Part shown: one piece after another, positions 34,353-42,747 of the stretch
Numbering within the stretch: position 1 is the stretch's first letter
Layout: each line of letters starts with the position of its first letter
DNA from: Chloroflexota bacterium
Lineage (GTDB): Bacteria; Chloroflexota; Ktedonobacteria; Ktedonobacterales; Ktedonobacteraceae
DNA length: 50,574 nt
Assembly (NCBI GenBank): GCA_902812455.1
Contig: CADDZH010000028.1
Location: 1-50,574 of the forward strand
Direction of reading: 5' to 3'
Made by a program: the position numbers and the translations under genes
Notes under the pieces: generated by a model
What the model was told of the DNA's origin: nothing
The model's database searches: none
Seen by the model: the letters and a program-made list of their open reading frames with translations, nothing else

Positions 34353-35285
34353 CTACGAGAGCTGCGGCACAGCCAATCCGCCTGCCCTCAGATCGGACAT
34401 AACCGCTTCAGGATAGTACTCATGCAATAGTGCCAGCCCGATACTAGCTCGACGCACACGCTCACGCGAGAGTGCTATCACTGTCGGCTCAAGATGCGTG
34501 CCGCTGGGGTACACATCTGGCGCATTTCGCAGCCCGAACTTAAGATACACTGGGGCCGCTACGCGCACTAGCTCCGCAATCTCATAGTGGCGCACGAATC
34601 CACCAAAGTCATCAGGAGCCTCGACATACACATCGAGAGGCATTGCGGTAGCCTGCCGAATGGCAGCTAACTGTGCTAGCGATAGATCGGTTGGAGGATT
34701 TAAGGTTCCACCCCCTAACCGCTCCATCACTAATGCCGCCGCCGGATTGGCTGTTCCAATTTGTACAGAAAGTTTAAATATCAGATCACGCGGCAGTTCT
34801 TCTGCCCGCCTCATCTCGCTAGCTACCCATAACAATCCTTCGTCGGCTAGCAACACCGAACGTATGCCAAGCGCGCAAGCCCGCCGTATGTCCTCCAATG
34901 CATAAACTACTTGATCCATACCTCGCTGCCGCGCTCCCAGGTTATGACCAGAGCGGGCCGAAAACTGTGCTCCCGTATCCCAGCCAGCACGCGGCCCAAC
35001 AAAAAGGCTCACCTCACACCCCATCTCATGGCCCAACATGGCCATGGCTCGAATCTCTTCCGTACGCAGGAGCATGATGCCGCTGCCCTGGGAAATTCGA
35101 TGTACCGTGACTCCGTATTCTTGAGCGGCTGACCTTACGGCCTCTATCGCTGCTGGACCTTCCACACTTGGAATCTCGACGCGATATTGCGCTCCATCAG
35201 GGAACCGCTTGAAAGATGTTGGCAGCTCATGAGCATCGCCCTCCGGCAAGCCCAGCCTTTTCAAAAAATCTCGTGTTTTCTGCAT
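34353..35285 (-). CDS. U32-peptidase-like TIM-barrel protein of unknown role
   Basis: 310 residues from ATG 35285 (GGAG 6 nt upstream). The middle and C-terminal parts follow alternating beta-alpha units, with FKLSVQIGTANPAAALVMERLGGG truncated here to its key elements TANPAA and MERLGGG, then LDVYVEAPDDFGGFVRHYEI. This resembles proteins labelled U32 peptidases. I see no proof of peptidase activity. In an island of sugar-acid genes, a lyase or epimerase activity is as likely. It appears to be a single-gene unit. Confidence 0.6.
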   Translation of the reverse strand: MQKTRDFLKRLGLPEGDAHELPTSFKRFPDGAQYRVEIPSVEGPAAIEAVRSAAQEYGVTVHRISQGSGIMLLRTEEIRAMAMLGHEMGCEVSLFVGPRAGWDTGAQFSARSGHNLGARQRGMDQVVYALEDIRRACALGIRSVLLADEGLLWVASEMRRAEELPRDLIFKLSVQIGTANPAAALVMERLGGGTLNPPTDLSLAQLAAIRQATAMPLDVYVEAPDDFGGFVRHYEIAELVRVAAPVYLKFGLRNAPDVYPSGTHLEPTVIALSRERVRRASIGLALLHEYYPEAVMSDLRAGGLAVPQLS

Positions 35286-35692
35286 ACTATTCTCCATGTC
35301 TTATGGCAGCAGAGCTTGCATTTATACAACTATCAAATATATTATGATATAAGTGAGCGATATTCAAAGTGGTCCACTATTACTGATGACCTTACGTTTT
35401 GTAGGCATATATCTTCGTCTTTAGCAACCGGATAGCCTGCTGTCTTCAACCAGCCATCTTACTCCAATGTCAAAAACCAGCTAAAGGTTCTGGAACGAAT
35501 AGAGATTCATCGACGTTCATCACATCTTCAGGTTCACTAGGGCGTGTTTGCAAAGTGCTTAACTTCGATTTTTGGACGCGCTTCTCAAGCCAATTGAAGA
35601 GAGTTTGCAAACACGCCCTAGTAGTTTGCATGAAGCTCTTGTAGCGGCGCTTTGCGACGAACTCAACGATCAACCAGAGAAGGAGACAGACT
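35286..35692. other. Intergenic region containing a MITE-like element
   Basis: About 400 bp. AT-rich sequence near 35330-35365 may hold the promoter for the U32-like gene. The 87-bp inverted-repeat element is at 35536-35622 and a short palindrome AGTGGTCCACT lies near 35370. The ribosome site GAAGGAG precedes the gene at 35693. Confidence 0.5.
35536..35622. mobile_element. MITE-like 87-bp inverted-repeat element
   Basis: A perfect 19-bp inverted repeat (ACTAGGGCGTGTTTGCAAA at the left, its complement at 35604-35622) encloses 49 bp with no coding capacity. TA borders GGGCGTG on both sides, which fits insertion at TA as in IS630/Tc1-type elements. The parent element is not in this window. Confidence 0.65.
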
Positions 35693-36994
35693 ATGGCCAT
35701 TACCGTCACGGACGTTATTCCCCGTGATATTCGTTTCCCCACCTCACGCACTCTAGCCGGTTCCGATGCCATGAATCCCAATCCTGACTACTCGGCAGCG
35801 TACGTAATTCTCCAGACTGATAGTCCTCGCGGACTGGCCGGTCACGGGTTTACATTCACCATCGGTCGAGGCAATGAGATCTGTGTCGCCGCCATTAATG
35901 CCCTCAAACCGCTGATTGTAGGGAAAACCCTTGAGTCGTTCACATCAGACATGAGAGGGTTCTGGCGTATGGTAACCGGCGACAGCCAGTTGCGCTGGAT
36001 CGGCCCGGAAAAGGGCGCTATCCATCTTGCCACCGCTGCTGTTGTCAACGCCATATGGGATCTTTATGGCAAAGTGGAAGGCAAACCTGTCTGGAAACTG
36101 CTGGTAGACATGACACCAGAACAACTCGTAGGCTGTCTAGACTTTCGCTACATCACCGATACCCTCACTCCAGACGAGGCATTGGAGATCCTGCGCCGCA
36201 ACGAGTCCACGAAGGCCGAGCGCGAAGCCGAGATGCTTCGAGATGGTTTCCCTGCCTACACCACCTCTGCAGGATGGCTCGGCTACAGCGACGAACAGAT
36301 GCGTCAGTTGTGCCGTGAAGCCGTAGCACAGGGATGGACCCATTTCAAGATGAAAGTTGGCGCAAATATTGAAGATGATATCCGCCGCGCTCGGCTTATG
36401 CGTGAGGAAATCGGGTACGACCGAAAGCTGATGATGGATGCCAACCAGTACTGGGATGTAGGGGAAGCAATCGCTTACATGCAGCGCCTGGCCGAGTTCA
36501 AACCATGGTGGATCGAGGAGCCGACCAGCCCCGATGACGTGCTTGGGCATGCTACCATCGCCCGGGCAATCAATCCAATCAAAGTGGCAACGGGCGAACA
36601 CGTGCAGAACCGCGTCATCTTCAAGCAACTTTTACAGACAAACGCCATCTCCTTCTGCCAGATCGATTCTGCCCGTTTAGGAGGAGTAAACGAAGTGCTC
36701 GCAGTTCTGTTAATGGCAGCCAAGTTCGGAGTGCCTGTATGTCCTCATGCCGGAGGAGTCGGCCTCTGCGAGTATACGCAGCACCTGTCGATCTTTGACT
36801 ACATTTGTGTGAGCGCCTCGCTAGAGAACCGCATCCTGGAGTATGTCGATCACCTGCACGAACACTTCCTCGATCCGGTCCTCATTAAAGACGGGCACTA
36901 CATGCCTCCTAAAGCGCCAGGGTATAGCGCCACTATGCGCTCAGAAGCCCTCGATACATACGAGTTTCCCATAGGCAGGATGTGGACTGTCTGA
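35693..36994 (+). CDS. L-fuconate dehydratase-like enolase-superfamily enzyme
   Basis: 433 residues, as expected for FucD. Diagnostic parts are present: HFKMKVG (lysine), MMDANQYWD, WWIEEPTSPDD, VATGEHVQNR and CPHAGGVGLCEYTQHL with the catalytic His. These last residues are hallmark features of the L-fuconate dehydratase/ENOSF1 group. The product would be 2-keto-3-deoxy-L-fuconate, which the SDR, FAH-family or HpcH/HpaI enzymes in this island could process. The start ATG 35693 has AGAAGGAG upstream. Confidence 0.87.
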   Translation: MAITVTDVIPRDIRFPTSRTLAGSDAMNPNPDYSAAYVILQTDSPRGLAGHGFTFTIGRGNEICVAAINALKPLIVGKTLESFTSDMRGFWRMVTGDSQLRWIGPEKGAIHLATAAVVNAIWDLYGKVEGKPVWKLLVDMTPEQLVGCLDFRYITDTLTPDEALEILRRNESTKAEREAEMLRDGFPAYTTSAGWLGYSDEQMRQLCREAVAQGWTHFKMKVGANIEDDIRRARLMREEIGYDRKLMMDANQYWDVGEAIAYMQRLAEFKPWWIEEPTSPDDVLGHATIARAINPIKVATGEHVQNRVIFKQLLQTNAISFCQIDSARLGGVNEVLAVLLMAAKFGVPVCPHAGGVGLCEYTQHLSIFDYICVSASLENRILEYVDHLHEHFLDPVLIKDGHYMPPKAPGYSATMRSEALDTYEFPIGRMWTV

Positions 36995-37019
36995 TACTGA
37001 CAGGTTGGCATGAATATAG

Positions 37020-37039
37020 AGGCGCAATGCATTGCGCCT
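37020..37039. terminator. Bidirectional hairpin between convergent genes
   Basis: AGGCGCAATG and CATTGCGCCT form a 20-bp perfect palindrome. It lies between the fuconate dehydratase stop (36994) and the stop of the minus-strand isomerase gene (37038). No T-tract is seen. Confidence 0.55.
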
Positions 37040-37856
37040 AGGCCCCCTGCAGTCGCAAGTCACTCACATTCACCATCCCTCTGCGATCAGCAGGAAGCCA
37101 GGCAAAGCTAGCCTCAGAACTGCTTGTTGGGTTGTACTCTAGACCAACATAGCCCTGGTACCCAAGGGTATCAAGGGCCGCGAGCACATTGCGGTAGCAG
37201 ATCTCTCCAGTACCCGGCTCATGGCGTTCTGGAGCGTCTGCTATCTGGATATGTCCCATTTGCCCAATGTACTCACGCAATGTAGCAATCAGATTCCCCT
37301 CCATACGCTGCATATGATAGATATCGTACTGGTATTTGAGATTCGGGCGGTTTACCCTGGCAAGTAGTTGTAATGTCTCGCGCGTATTCGTCAGCAGGTA
37401 GTGCGGCGTATCAAAGACATTGAGAGATTCAACTACCACATTAAGGCGAGCAATTGCAGCCAGATCAGCAGCCCAGGCAAGGTTTTCCTGCATCCGCTCC
37501 AACTGTGCTTCGCGGCTCTCGCCAGGAATGGCATTTCCAACTAACGCGTTTAGTTGGGGGTATCCAACCTGCTTTGCGAATTCAATAGCTACCGGCACAT
37601 TGGTACGGAAACGTTCCTGCCGCATAGCGTCGTTAAGAAAGCCTCGTTCCCCAGCAGCCAGATCACCTGCATCGAAGTTTATCAAGGCAACGGACAGCCC
37701 GGTGACACGAACCTTTTCTACGATGGCTGCGAGATGTTCTTCTCCGGGCCACCAGAACTCTACTGCAGCGAAGCCCAGGCGTGCGGCATATTCAAACCGC
37801 TCTAAGAACGGAACCTCCTTCAAAAGAATCGAGATGTTAATATCGAAGCGTAGCAT
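37038..37856 (-). CDS. Hydroxypyruvate isomerase-like TIM barrel (Hyi/OtnI family)
   Basis: 272 residues from ATG 37856, which follows GAAGGGTAGG; an in-frame 37949 start is less likely. Metal-binding positions of the AP-endonuclease-2 fold are visible: VVVESLN (Glu), YQYDIYHMQ (Asp and His), HIQIADAPERHEPG (His) and VGLEYNP (Glu). Family members isomerise hydroxypyruvate or 2-oxo-tetronates. With the DUF1537 kinase and HIBADH enzymes of this island it could complete an L-threonate or D-erythronate route. It is 160 nt behind the dehydrogenase gene. Confidence 0.82.
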   Translation of the reverse strand: MLRFDINISILLKEVPFLERFEYAARLGFAAVEFWWPGEEHLAAIVEKVRVTGLSVALINFDAGDLAAGERGFLNDAMRQERFRTNVPVAIEFAKQVGYPQLNALVGNAIPGESREAQLERMQENLAWAADLAAIARLNVVVESLNVFDTPHYLLTNTRETLQLLARVNRPNLKYQYDIYHMQRMEGNLIATLREYIGQMGHIQIADAPERHEPGTGEICYRNVLAALDTLGYQGYVGLEYNPTSSSEASFAWLPADRRGMVNVSDLRLQGA

Positions 37857-38016
37857 CCTACCCTTCTTCCTTATGGCTAGTGCCAATTCTCGCACCAAGA
37901 TGTTTCCCATATGAAGACAACTAGAGGCTATGCGGGTTACGAGTATCAAGCCTGAGGATTCTGCCCCACCAGGGCAAATTCACTGAAGCCATCCACCTCT
38001 GCCGTCTCTATGCAAG

Positions 38017-39000
38017 CTACCTTTGGTGGCCCCAGACTTCAGCATTGACAAGGTTTGTGGGGCGTTCGCCGCGTAGTGCGCTGGCAATCTGTTCACAGGC
38101 CATTACCTGCATGCGTAGCAGGCCCGCACCTGTGTAGGAGGCAATATGCGGCGTACAAATGGTATTGGGCAGGGTGAAGAGAGGATTGGTAGCTGCTGGT
38201 GGCTCCGGGTCGAAAACATCCAGGGCTGCACCTGCTAAATGACCAGAACGTAATGCCTCCAATAAGGCGACCTCGTCGATCAGCGCGCCACGCGCGACGT
38301 TGATCAGGTAGCTCCCTTCCGGCATAAGCTTCAGCGTTTCAGTATTGATGATATGATAGTTCTCCGGTGTAGCAGGACAATGGAGAGAGACGATCTGAGC
38401 GCGAGGCAGCAGTTCTCCTAGCGAAGGCATCAGCTCTACATCAAGCATAGTGGCGCGTTCCGATGGAACGAAGGGATCAACCGCCAGAACTTTCATGCCC
38501 AGGGCCCTCGCTATCGTCGCGACGCGGCTACCGATACGTCCTAATCCCACTAACCCCAACACGGCACCAGCCGTCTCCAGGCCAGGCATCAACTCCACAT
38601 AGGCTGGAAAGGTGCCTCCCGCACGCACGATGCGATCACCGATCATGATCTGCTTGCATAGATTGAGCAGCAGTGCAATGGCGTGTTCGGCAGTAGATTC
38701 GGTGGGCCCATCGGGAGTGTTGACGACCAGAATGCCCCGCCGGGTCGCAGCTTCGAGGTCAATACGGTCGACGCCGATACCTGTGCGAGCGATGATACGT
38801 AGGCGGGGGCCAACGCGGTCCATAACCTCACCGGTCACAAGCGTTGTTCCCCCAATGATGATGGCATCCGCCGAGGATGCTTCTGCATACCAATCATTGA
38901 GTTCCCCAACGGCGCTCACGGAAACAGTAGCCAGTCCCTCAAGAATAGCCAGGGCCGCAGGTTGCAGTGGGTGACCCGTCCATACATGCGCTCGTGGCAT
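38017..39000 (-). CDS. D-2-hydroxyacid dehydrogenase (glyoxylate/hydroxypyruvate reductase-like)
   Basis: 327 residues. The nucleotide-binding motif is GLVGLGRIGSRVA; the catalytic set is Arg in NVARGALID, Glu in DPEPPAA and His in TPHIASYT. Asp in LAVDPF, at the end of the second Rossmann strand, suggests NAD rather than NADP. It is 22 nt behind the HpcH/HpaI aldolase, so one transcript is likely. Hydroxypyruvate, glyoxylate or tartronate semialdehyde-related acids are plausible substrates. Confidence 0.85.
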   Translation of the reverse strand: MPRAHVWTGHPLQPAALAILEGLATVSVSAVGELNDWYAEASSADAIIIGGTTLVTGEVMDRVGPRLRIIARTGIGVDRIDLEAATRRGILVVNTPDGPTESTAEHAIALLLNLCKQIMIGDRIVRAGGTFPAYVELMPGLETAGAVLGLVGLGRIGSRVATIARALGMKVLAVDPFVPSERATMLDVELMPSLGELLPRAQIVSLHCPATPENYHIINTETLKLMPEGSYLINVARGALIDEVALLEALRSGHLAGAALDVFDPEPPAATNPLFTLPNTICTPHIASYTGAGLLRMQVMACEQIASALRGERPTNLVNAEVWGHQR

Positions 39001-39022
39001 GCTTCGCCTTGCCTTTCTCGTC

Positions 39023-39808
39023 TCAGTTGTTGTTCTCTCCTCGCGCGATGCGCAAGTGCTGAGTGGCTGCAGCGATCATACTACTGACATCGCTGATCAC
39101 AGTTACCATGTGAAAGCCCTGGCGCACACGTTCAGCTGCCAGTTTTCCGTTGCCTGCAAAAATACCGAGGGCGATGTGATGCCTCCTGGCTCCCGCTTTA
39201 ATGCGTTCCAGCGCTTCCACAAACTCGGGCTCAGTCCCCCCGGTACTGGGAGGAAGACCGAGTTGAGCATGCAGATCGTTTGGCCCCACAAAGGCCACAT
39301 CAAGCCCTGGCACAGCCAGAATCTCATCGAGATGCTGCAGCGCCTCTGCACTCTCAATCTGGATGACCACCAGGATTTCGTTATTCACCATGCGTGTGTA
39401 CCCGGACCCATCAGCAATGCCGAATCCATACGGGCCAAACACGCCACCGATACTCCGCATGCCCTGGGGAGGATATTTGGAGTAGGCGACCGCACGCAAG
39501 GCCTCTTCAGGCGAGTTGACCATGGGCACAACTACACCCCATGCTCCGGCATCCAACGCCCACTTGAACCATTCAATGCCATGAGCGGGCAGACGCACGA
39601 AGGGGGCACAGGTTCCCGCATCGACGATAGTGGCCACCATATCCGCCATGAGCACAGGATTCTGTGCGCTGTGCTCCATATCCACGACCAGCCAATCAAA
39701 GCCCAGGCGTGCCATCACTCGTGCAGAAGGAATACTGGGCAGGCTCAACCATGCGCCTAAGGTTGGTTCACCTCGCTCTAGCTTTTCCTTCACATGGTTT
39801 GTTCGCAT
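39023..39808 (-). CDS. HpcH/HpaI-family class II aldolase (2-keto-3-deoxy sugar-acid type)
   Basis: 261 residues from ATG 39808 (AAGAAGAG upstream). The metal-dependent pyruvate aldolase pattern is complete: DMEHSAQ (His), VRLP (Arg), YPPQGMRSIGG, VIQIES (Glu) and FVGPNDLHAQLG (Asp). Relatives cleave 2-keto-3-deoxy-L-rhamnonate, 2-keto-3-deoxyglucarate or 4-hydroxy-2-oxoheptanedioate to pyruvate plus an aldehyde. In this island a 2-keto-3-deoxy-L-fuconate or -rhamnonate substrate is the best inference. Confidence 0.86.
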   Translation of the reverse strand: MRTNHVKEKLERGEPTLGAWLSLPSIPSARVMARLGFDWLVVDMEHSAQNPVLMADMVATIVDAGTCAPFVRLPAHGIEWFKWALDAGAWGVVVPMVNSPEEALRAVAYSKYPPQGMRSIGGVFGPYGFGIADGSGYTRMVNNEILVVIQIESAEALQHLDEILAVPGLDVAFVGPNDLHAQLGLPPSTGGTEPEFVEALERIKAGARRHHIALGIFAGNGKLAAERVRQGFHMVTVISDVSSMIAAATQHLRIARGENNN

Positions 39809-40693
39809 CACGTACTCTTCTTTCCGGCATCATTATGCAAGGGGATCCTTTCCTTCACCCCTTTATTCTATCACCTTCAGCTTTACCAGCGTGTGACCAC
39901 ACCCTTTGTACGGGTAGAGAACTTAATACCAACGGTACCTTGAAGGTGCAGCTAGCTGAAGAACGGGCCTTTCCAGCCAGAGAAAGGATAGAAGTCGAAA
40001 GGCTGAGCAACGCCTATATTGACAAGCAATGGATAGGAAGATCAGCAGCTCCTTCACCCATGATAGAGAAAGCATCTCATCACCATGAGAAAAGATTGCT
40101 ACAAGCGCTACGAGATAAAGTACTACTAATAAGGGGCTATCAACACGCATCCGACCTCTTGCACCTGGTAGTCTTATAGCAATGCTCTCTTGAGCGGCGC
40201 TTCCCTTCCCCTGTTCGGCTGTGCCAACTTTACGGAAAGTGCAGGGCTGGTGCGTACACCTTGTGGCAATGGTGATGGTCCGCTCGCACAGTAGGGCGCG
40301 CACGTGTTGCTCCAGGCGTTAAAAAAACCATCTCGCTTCTGCCTAGAGTGCAGGTGTAAAGCCGGCGCAATCCCACGAGTGTTCCTGCTTACCGCCTTTT
40401 TCCGTCCTTAGTCCAGGTGCGACCCGTGTTCATTCCGTCCTCCTCTGCTACACTCTTCCTGTATTGATGGTCTAGCATCGCTGTCATATCCATACACAGG
40501 CGAACAGCGCATGAGGAAGAGGTAAGGGAAGGTGTGCGAGAAGCAAGCCTGAAACGTATGGACTTGGCTGAAGATCGTGTTGGGCTCCATGAACGGGCAC
40601 GCCACCTGAACAGGTTGTGAGCAGAGTTTCAGCATGAGCGATCGCATATCGCACAAGCATCCTCAAAAACAGGTAGTGAGGAATGAGAGCGGT
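39809..40693. other. Non-coding stretch, no gene seen
   Basis: About 880 bp. The first 40 bp hold the ribosome site and probably the promoter of the aldolase operon. Nothing else is recognised; frames on both strands are short and not protein-like. Probably decayed sequence at the edge of the island. Confidence 0.4.
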
Positions 40694-40891
40694 TTATCCT
40701 GCTTTTTGCTTGCCAGAAGTACGAAGAACACGCCTGATTGTCTCATGCGAGACGCCATAGTCTCTGGCTATCTTGCGGTAGGAGTCATGATTTTCCACCC
40801 GCGCAAGCACAGTCGGCCACTCATGGGGAGGGATGCCATAAGGAATATCTTTCGGGCCTGCTCTGCGCTGTGTCTGGATGACAGGGGGCGT
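40694..40891 (-). pseudogene. HTH-domain fragment (recombinase or regulator remnant)
   Basis: A 65-codon frame reads PYGIPPHEWPTVL and then YRKIARDYGVSHETIRRVLR, a clear helix-turn-helix near the end, followed by TSGKQKAG and stop. There is no start codon or ribosome site, and a stop lies directly upstream. It resembles the C-terminal HTH of serine recombinases or of short transposon-borne HTH proteins. Taken as a broken gene. Confidence 0.5.
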
Positions 40892-41361
40892 TTAATCGTC
40901 TTGTGAAAGGACAAGTTGGAGCTTCTGGGAAAGCGTCGACGTGGGGAATTGGAAGAGGTAGAAAACTGGTGACAGCGAGGCCATAGCCCGTCGGTTCCGG
41001 TGGGTTCCGCGATCATGCCCAAGACTACTATGGGGTCTTGGGCATTCCTTTTTCCTCTTCCCTTGCTCTCAGTAAAGAGGGCAGTGTGGCACACACTCAG
41101 GGGAGAACTTGATGGAGAGGAAGTCGCGCTTCTTGCTCAGTTAAGGATGCCACTGGCAACAAGCGCGAAAAGCAGCCCTCCCGACAAGAGAATCCTCTTC
41201 CCTGCTCCTCATTCACTCCCTGTGCTCCTGATGGAGGAACGGATGTCCCAAGGAGCCAGTACAGCCCTTGGCCGTGAGACACATTTCTGTCCTGGCCTAA
41301 CGGTTGAGCCAGTTTCTCATAGACGTAAGGACCGGAACTCAGGTGATTTATCCTTCCGTTT
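40892..41361. other. Non-coding stretch with an orphan terminator
   Basis: 470 bp with no credible gene. An intrinsic terminator on the plus strand lies at 41015-41055 although no plus-strand gene precedes it in the last 4 kb. Confidence 0.4.
41015..41055 (+). terminator. Intrinsic terminator, plus strand
   Basis: ATGCCCAAGAC (41015-41025) and GTCTTGGGCAT (41035-41045) make a perfect 11-bp stem with a 9-nt loop, followed directly by TCCTTTTTCCTCTT. A textbook shape, though the transcript it would end is not annotated. Confidence 0.6.
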
Positions 41362-42582
41362 TCACGAGTGTTGGAGTGCAGGGACAGTGGCGAGCGATGG
41401 GAGTAACTCGGTTTCGATCTCCGGAGCGGGATGGACGCGCACAAAATATTCCCGCCCCATCAGTTCCTGCAGGATCGGCAGTGGCAATATATCTGCTTCG
41501 AGAGCATATTGCGAACGATGCGCGGCAATTGCCGCAATCTTCTGCTGGACATAGGGACCGACATCAATGCATGTGGTAGCTCCCATTATGTCTGCCTCAT
41601 CCTGTCCATTGGCTCTGGCGAACTGGGTAAGATGCGCATCCTCTCCTCGCCCCAGATAGGTCGTCGGTGCGCTTGGGGAGAAGACCAGGCAGGTCACATT
41701 CTCGGCTGCCACCACGTGTGCATTACGGGGCTTCTTATGAGCCAATCCCTCTTCTCCGAAGAAGTCCCCAGGCTCCAATCGAGCAAGAAACTGCAGCGTT
41801 CCATCGGCTGTCTCGCGAATGACGTCTGCCGTCCCTGACAGGATCAGGTAGAGGCTATTGGCCTGTTCGCCTTGCTCGATGATCGAGAAGCCAGAGCGGT
41901 ACCAGTTGATAGCAAAATGATCGCTGCTATAGCGCAATAACGTCGCTTCCTCGCAGAGCAGCAAGAGTGCATAGGCAAAATCCAGAGTGCCACGAAATCT
42001 CTTCTCGACCTGTACTAGCCATTGTACCAACTGTTCGAGTAGCAACTGGCGCTTGGGTGGAAAATAACTGTAATACAGTCGTGCAGGCTGATGAGGCTCC
42101 AGACCTGCCGCGATGTGCTCAGGGAATCGGCCAGGCTCGCCGCTGCACATGCAGGCGGCGGTGGTTGCGGCACTAATGGCGATATGATCGGGATGCCCAT
42201 AGCCACCATCAGGTCCAAAGGTGATGACCACATCGGGACGGAAGGTACGGATGCTTTCAGTTACCTGCCTGGTCAGTACTTCCTGATCAACGTCCTTCAG
42301 TGTCCCGTCCATGTAGTCTAGGCATCTAGCGTACTGGATACCGAGCCGCTGGCAAGCGAGATGGAGTTCCTGTTCACGCACAGCGCCCAGAGTACGCCGT
42401 GTAGCGACACTTGGCATCCGAATCTGACCTGCCTCACCTCGTGTTGCAGAGACGACCATCACCTCCGCACCAGCGGCGACGTACTTAGCAAAAGTGCCTC
42501 CCGCGCAGAAGCTTTCATCATCCGGATGGGCGAAGATTCCAAGAATACGTTTGGAATCCTGTATTGCAGGTATATTGTTCAT
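41362..42582 (-). CDS. PIG-L (LmbE-like) deacetylase with inserted cyclic-nucleotide-binding domain
   Basis: 406 residues from ATG 42582 (GGAGAGG upstream). Zinc ligands are in AHPDDE (18-23) and GHPDH (129-133). The protein then enters a cyclic-nucleotide-binding domain (about 205-305): GFSIIEQGEQANSLYLILSG, then PGDFFGEEGLAHKKPRNAHV, which keeps the phosphate cassette Gly, Glu and Arg. After it the PIG-L sequence resumes (ATTCIDVGPYVQQKIAAIAAH, 335-355). The sensor is therefore inserted into the enzyme, which suggests allosteric control of N-deacetylation of a sugar conjugate. Substrate unknown. Confidence 0.82.
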   Translation of the reverse strand: MNNIPAIQDSKRILGIFAHPDDESFCAGGTFAKYVAAGAEVMVVSATRGEAGQIRMPSVATRRTLGAVREQELHLACQRLGIQYARCLDYMDGTLKDVDQEVLTRQVTESIRTFRPDVVITFGPDGGYGHPDHIAISAATTAACMCSGEPGRFPEHIAAGLEPHQPARLYYSYFPPKRQLLLEQLVQWLVQVEKRFRGTLDFAYALLLLCEEATLLRYSSDHFAINWYRSGFSIIEQGEQANSLYLILSGTADVIRETADGTLQFLARLEPGDFFGEEGLAHKKPRNAHVVAAENVTCLVFSPSAPTTYLGRGEDAHLTQFARANGQDEADIMGATTCIDVGPYVQQKIAAIAAHRSQYALEADILPLPILQELMGREYFVRVHPAPEIETELLPSLATVPALQHS

Positions 42583-42747
42583 TCGTGACCTCTCCTTCCT
42601 CTTTTCTTTCAAGCATCTTGGCTGCTATGATCGAACTAAGGGTGATTGTGCCACCAGCATACCAGAGGAGGCGCGGTTTGGCAAGCGCGGCTTTCCGTTC
42701 GAGCAAGCACCGACACCCGTGGTGTAGCCGAAGATTTTATCAGGATT

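Noticed and set aside
35536..35622. The 19-bp inverted repeat as a terminator
   Set aside because: The loop would be 49 nt and there is no T-tract; TA borders and IS-like ends fit a MITE better.
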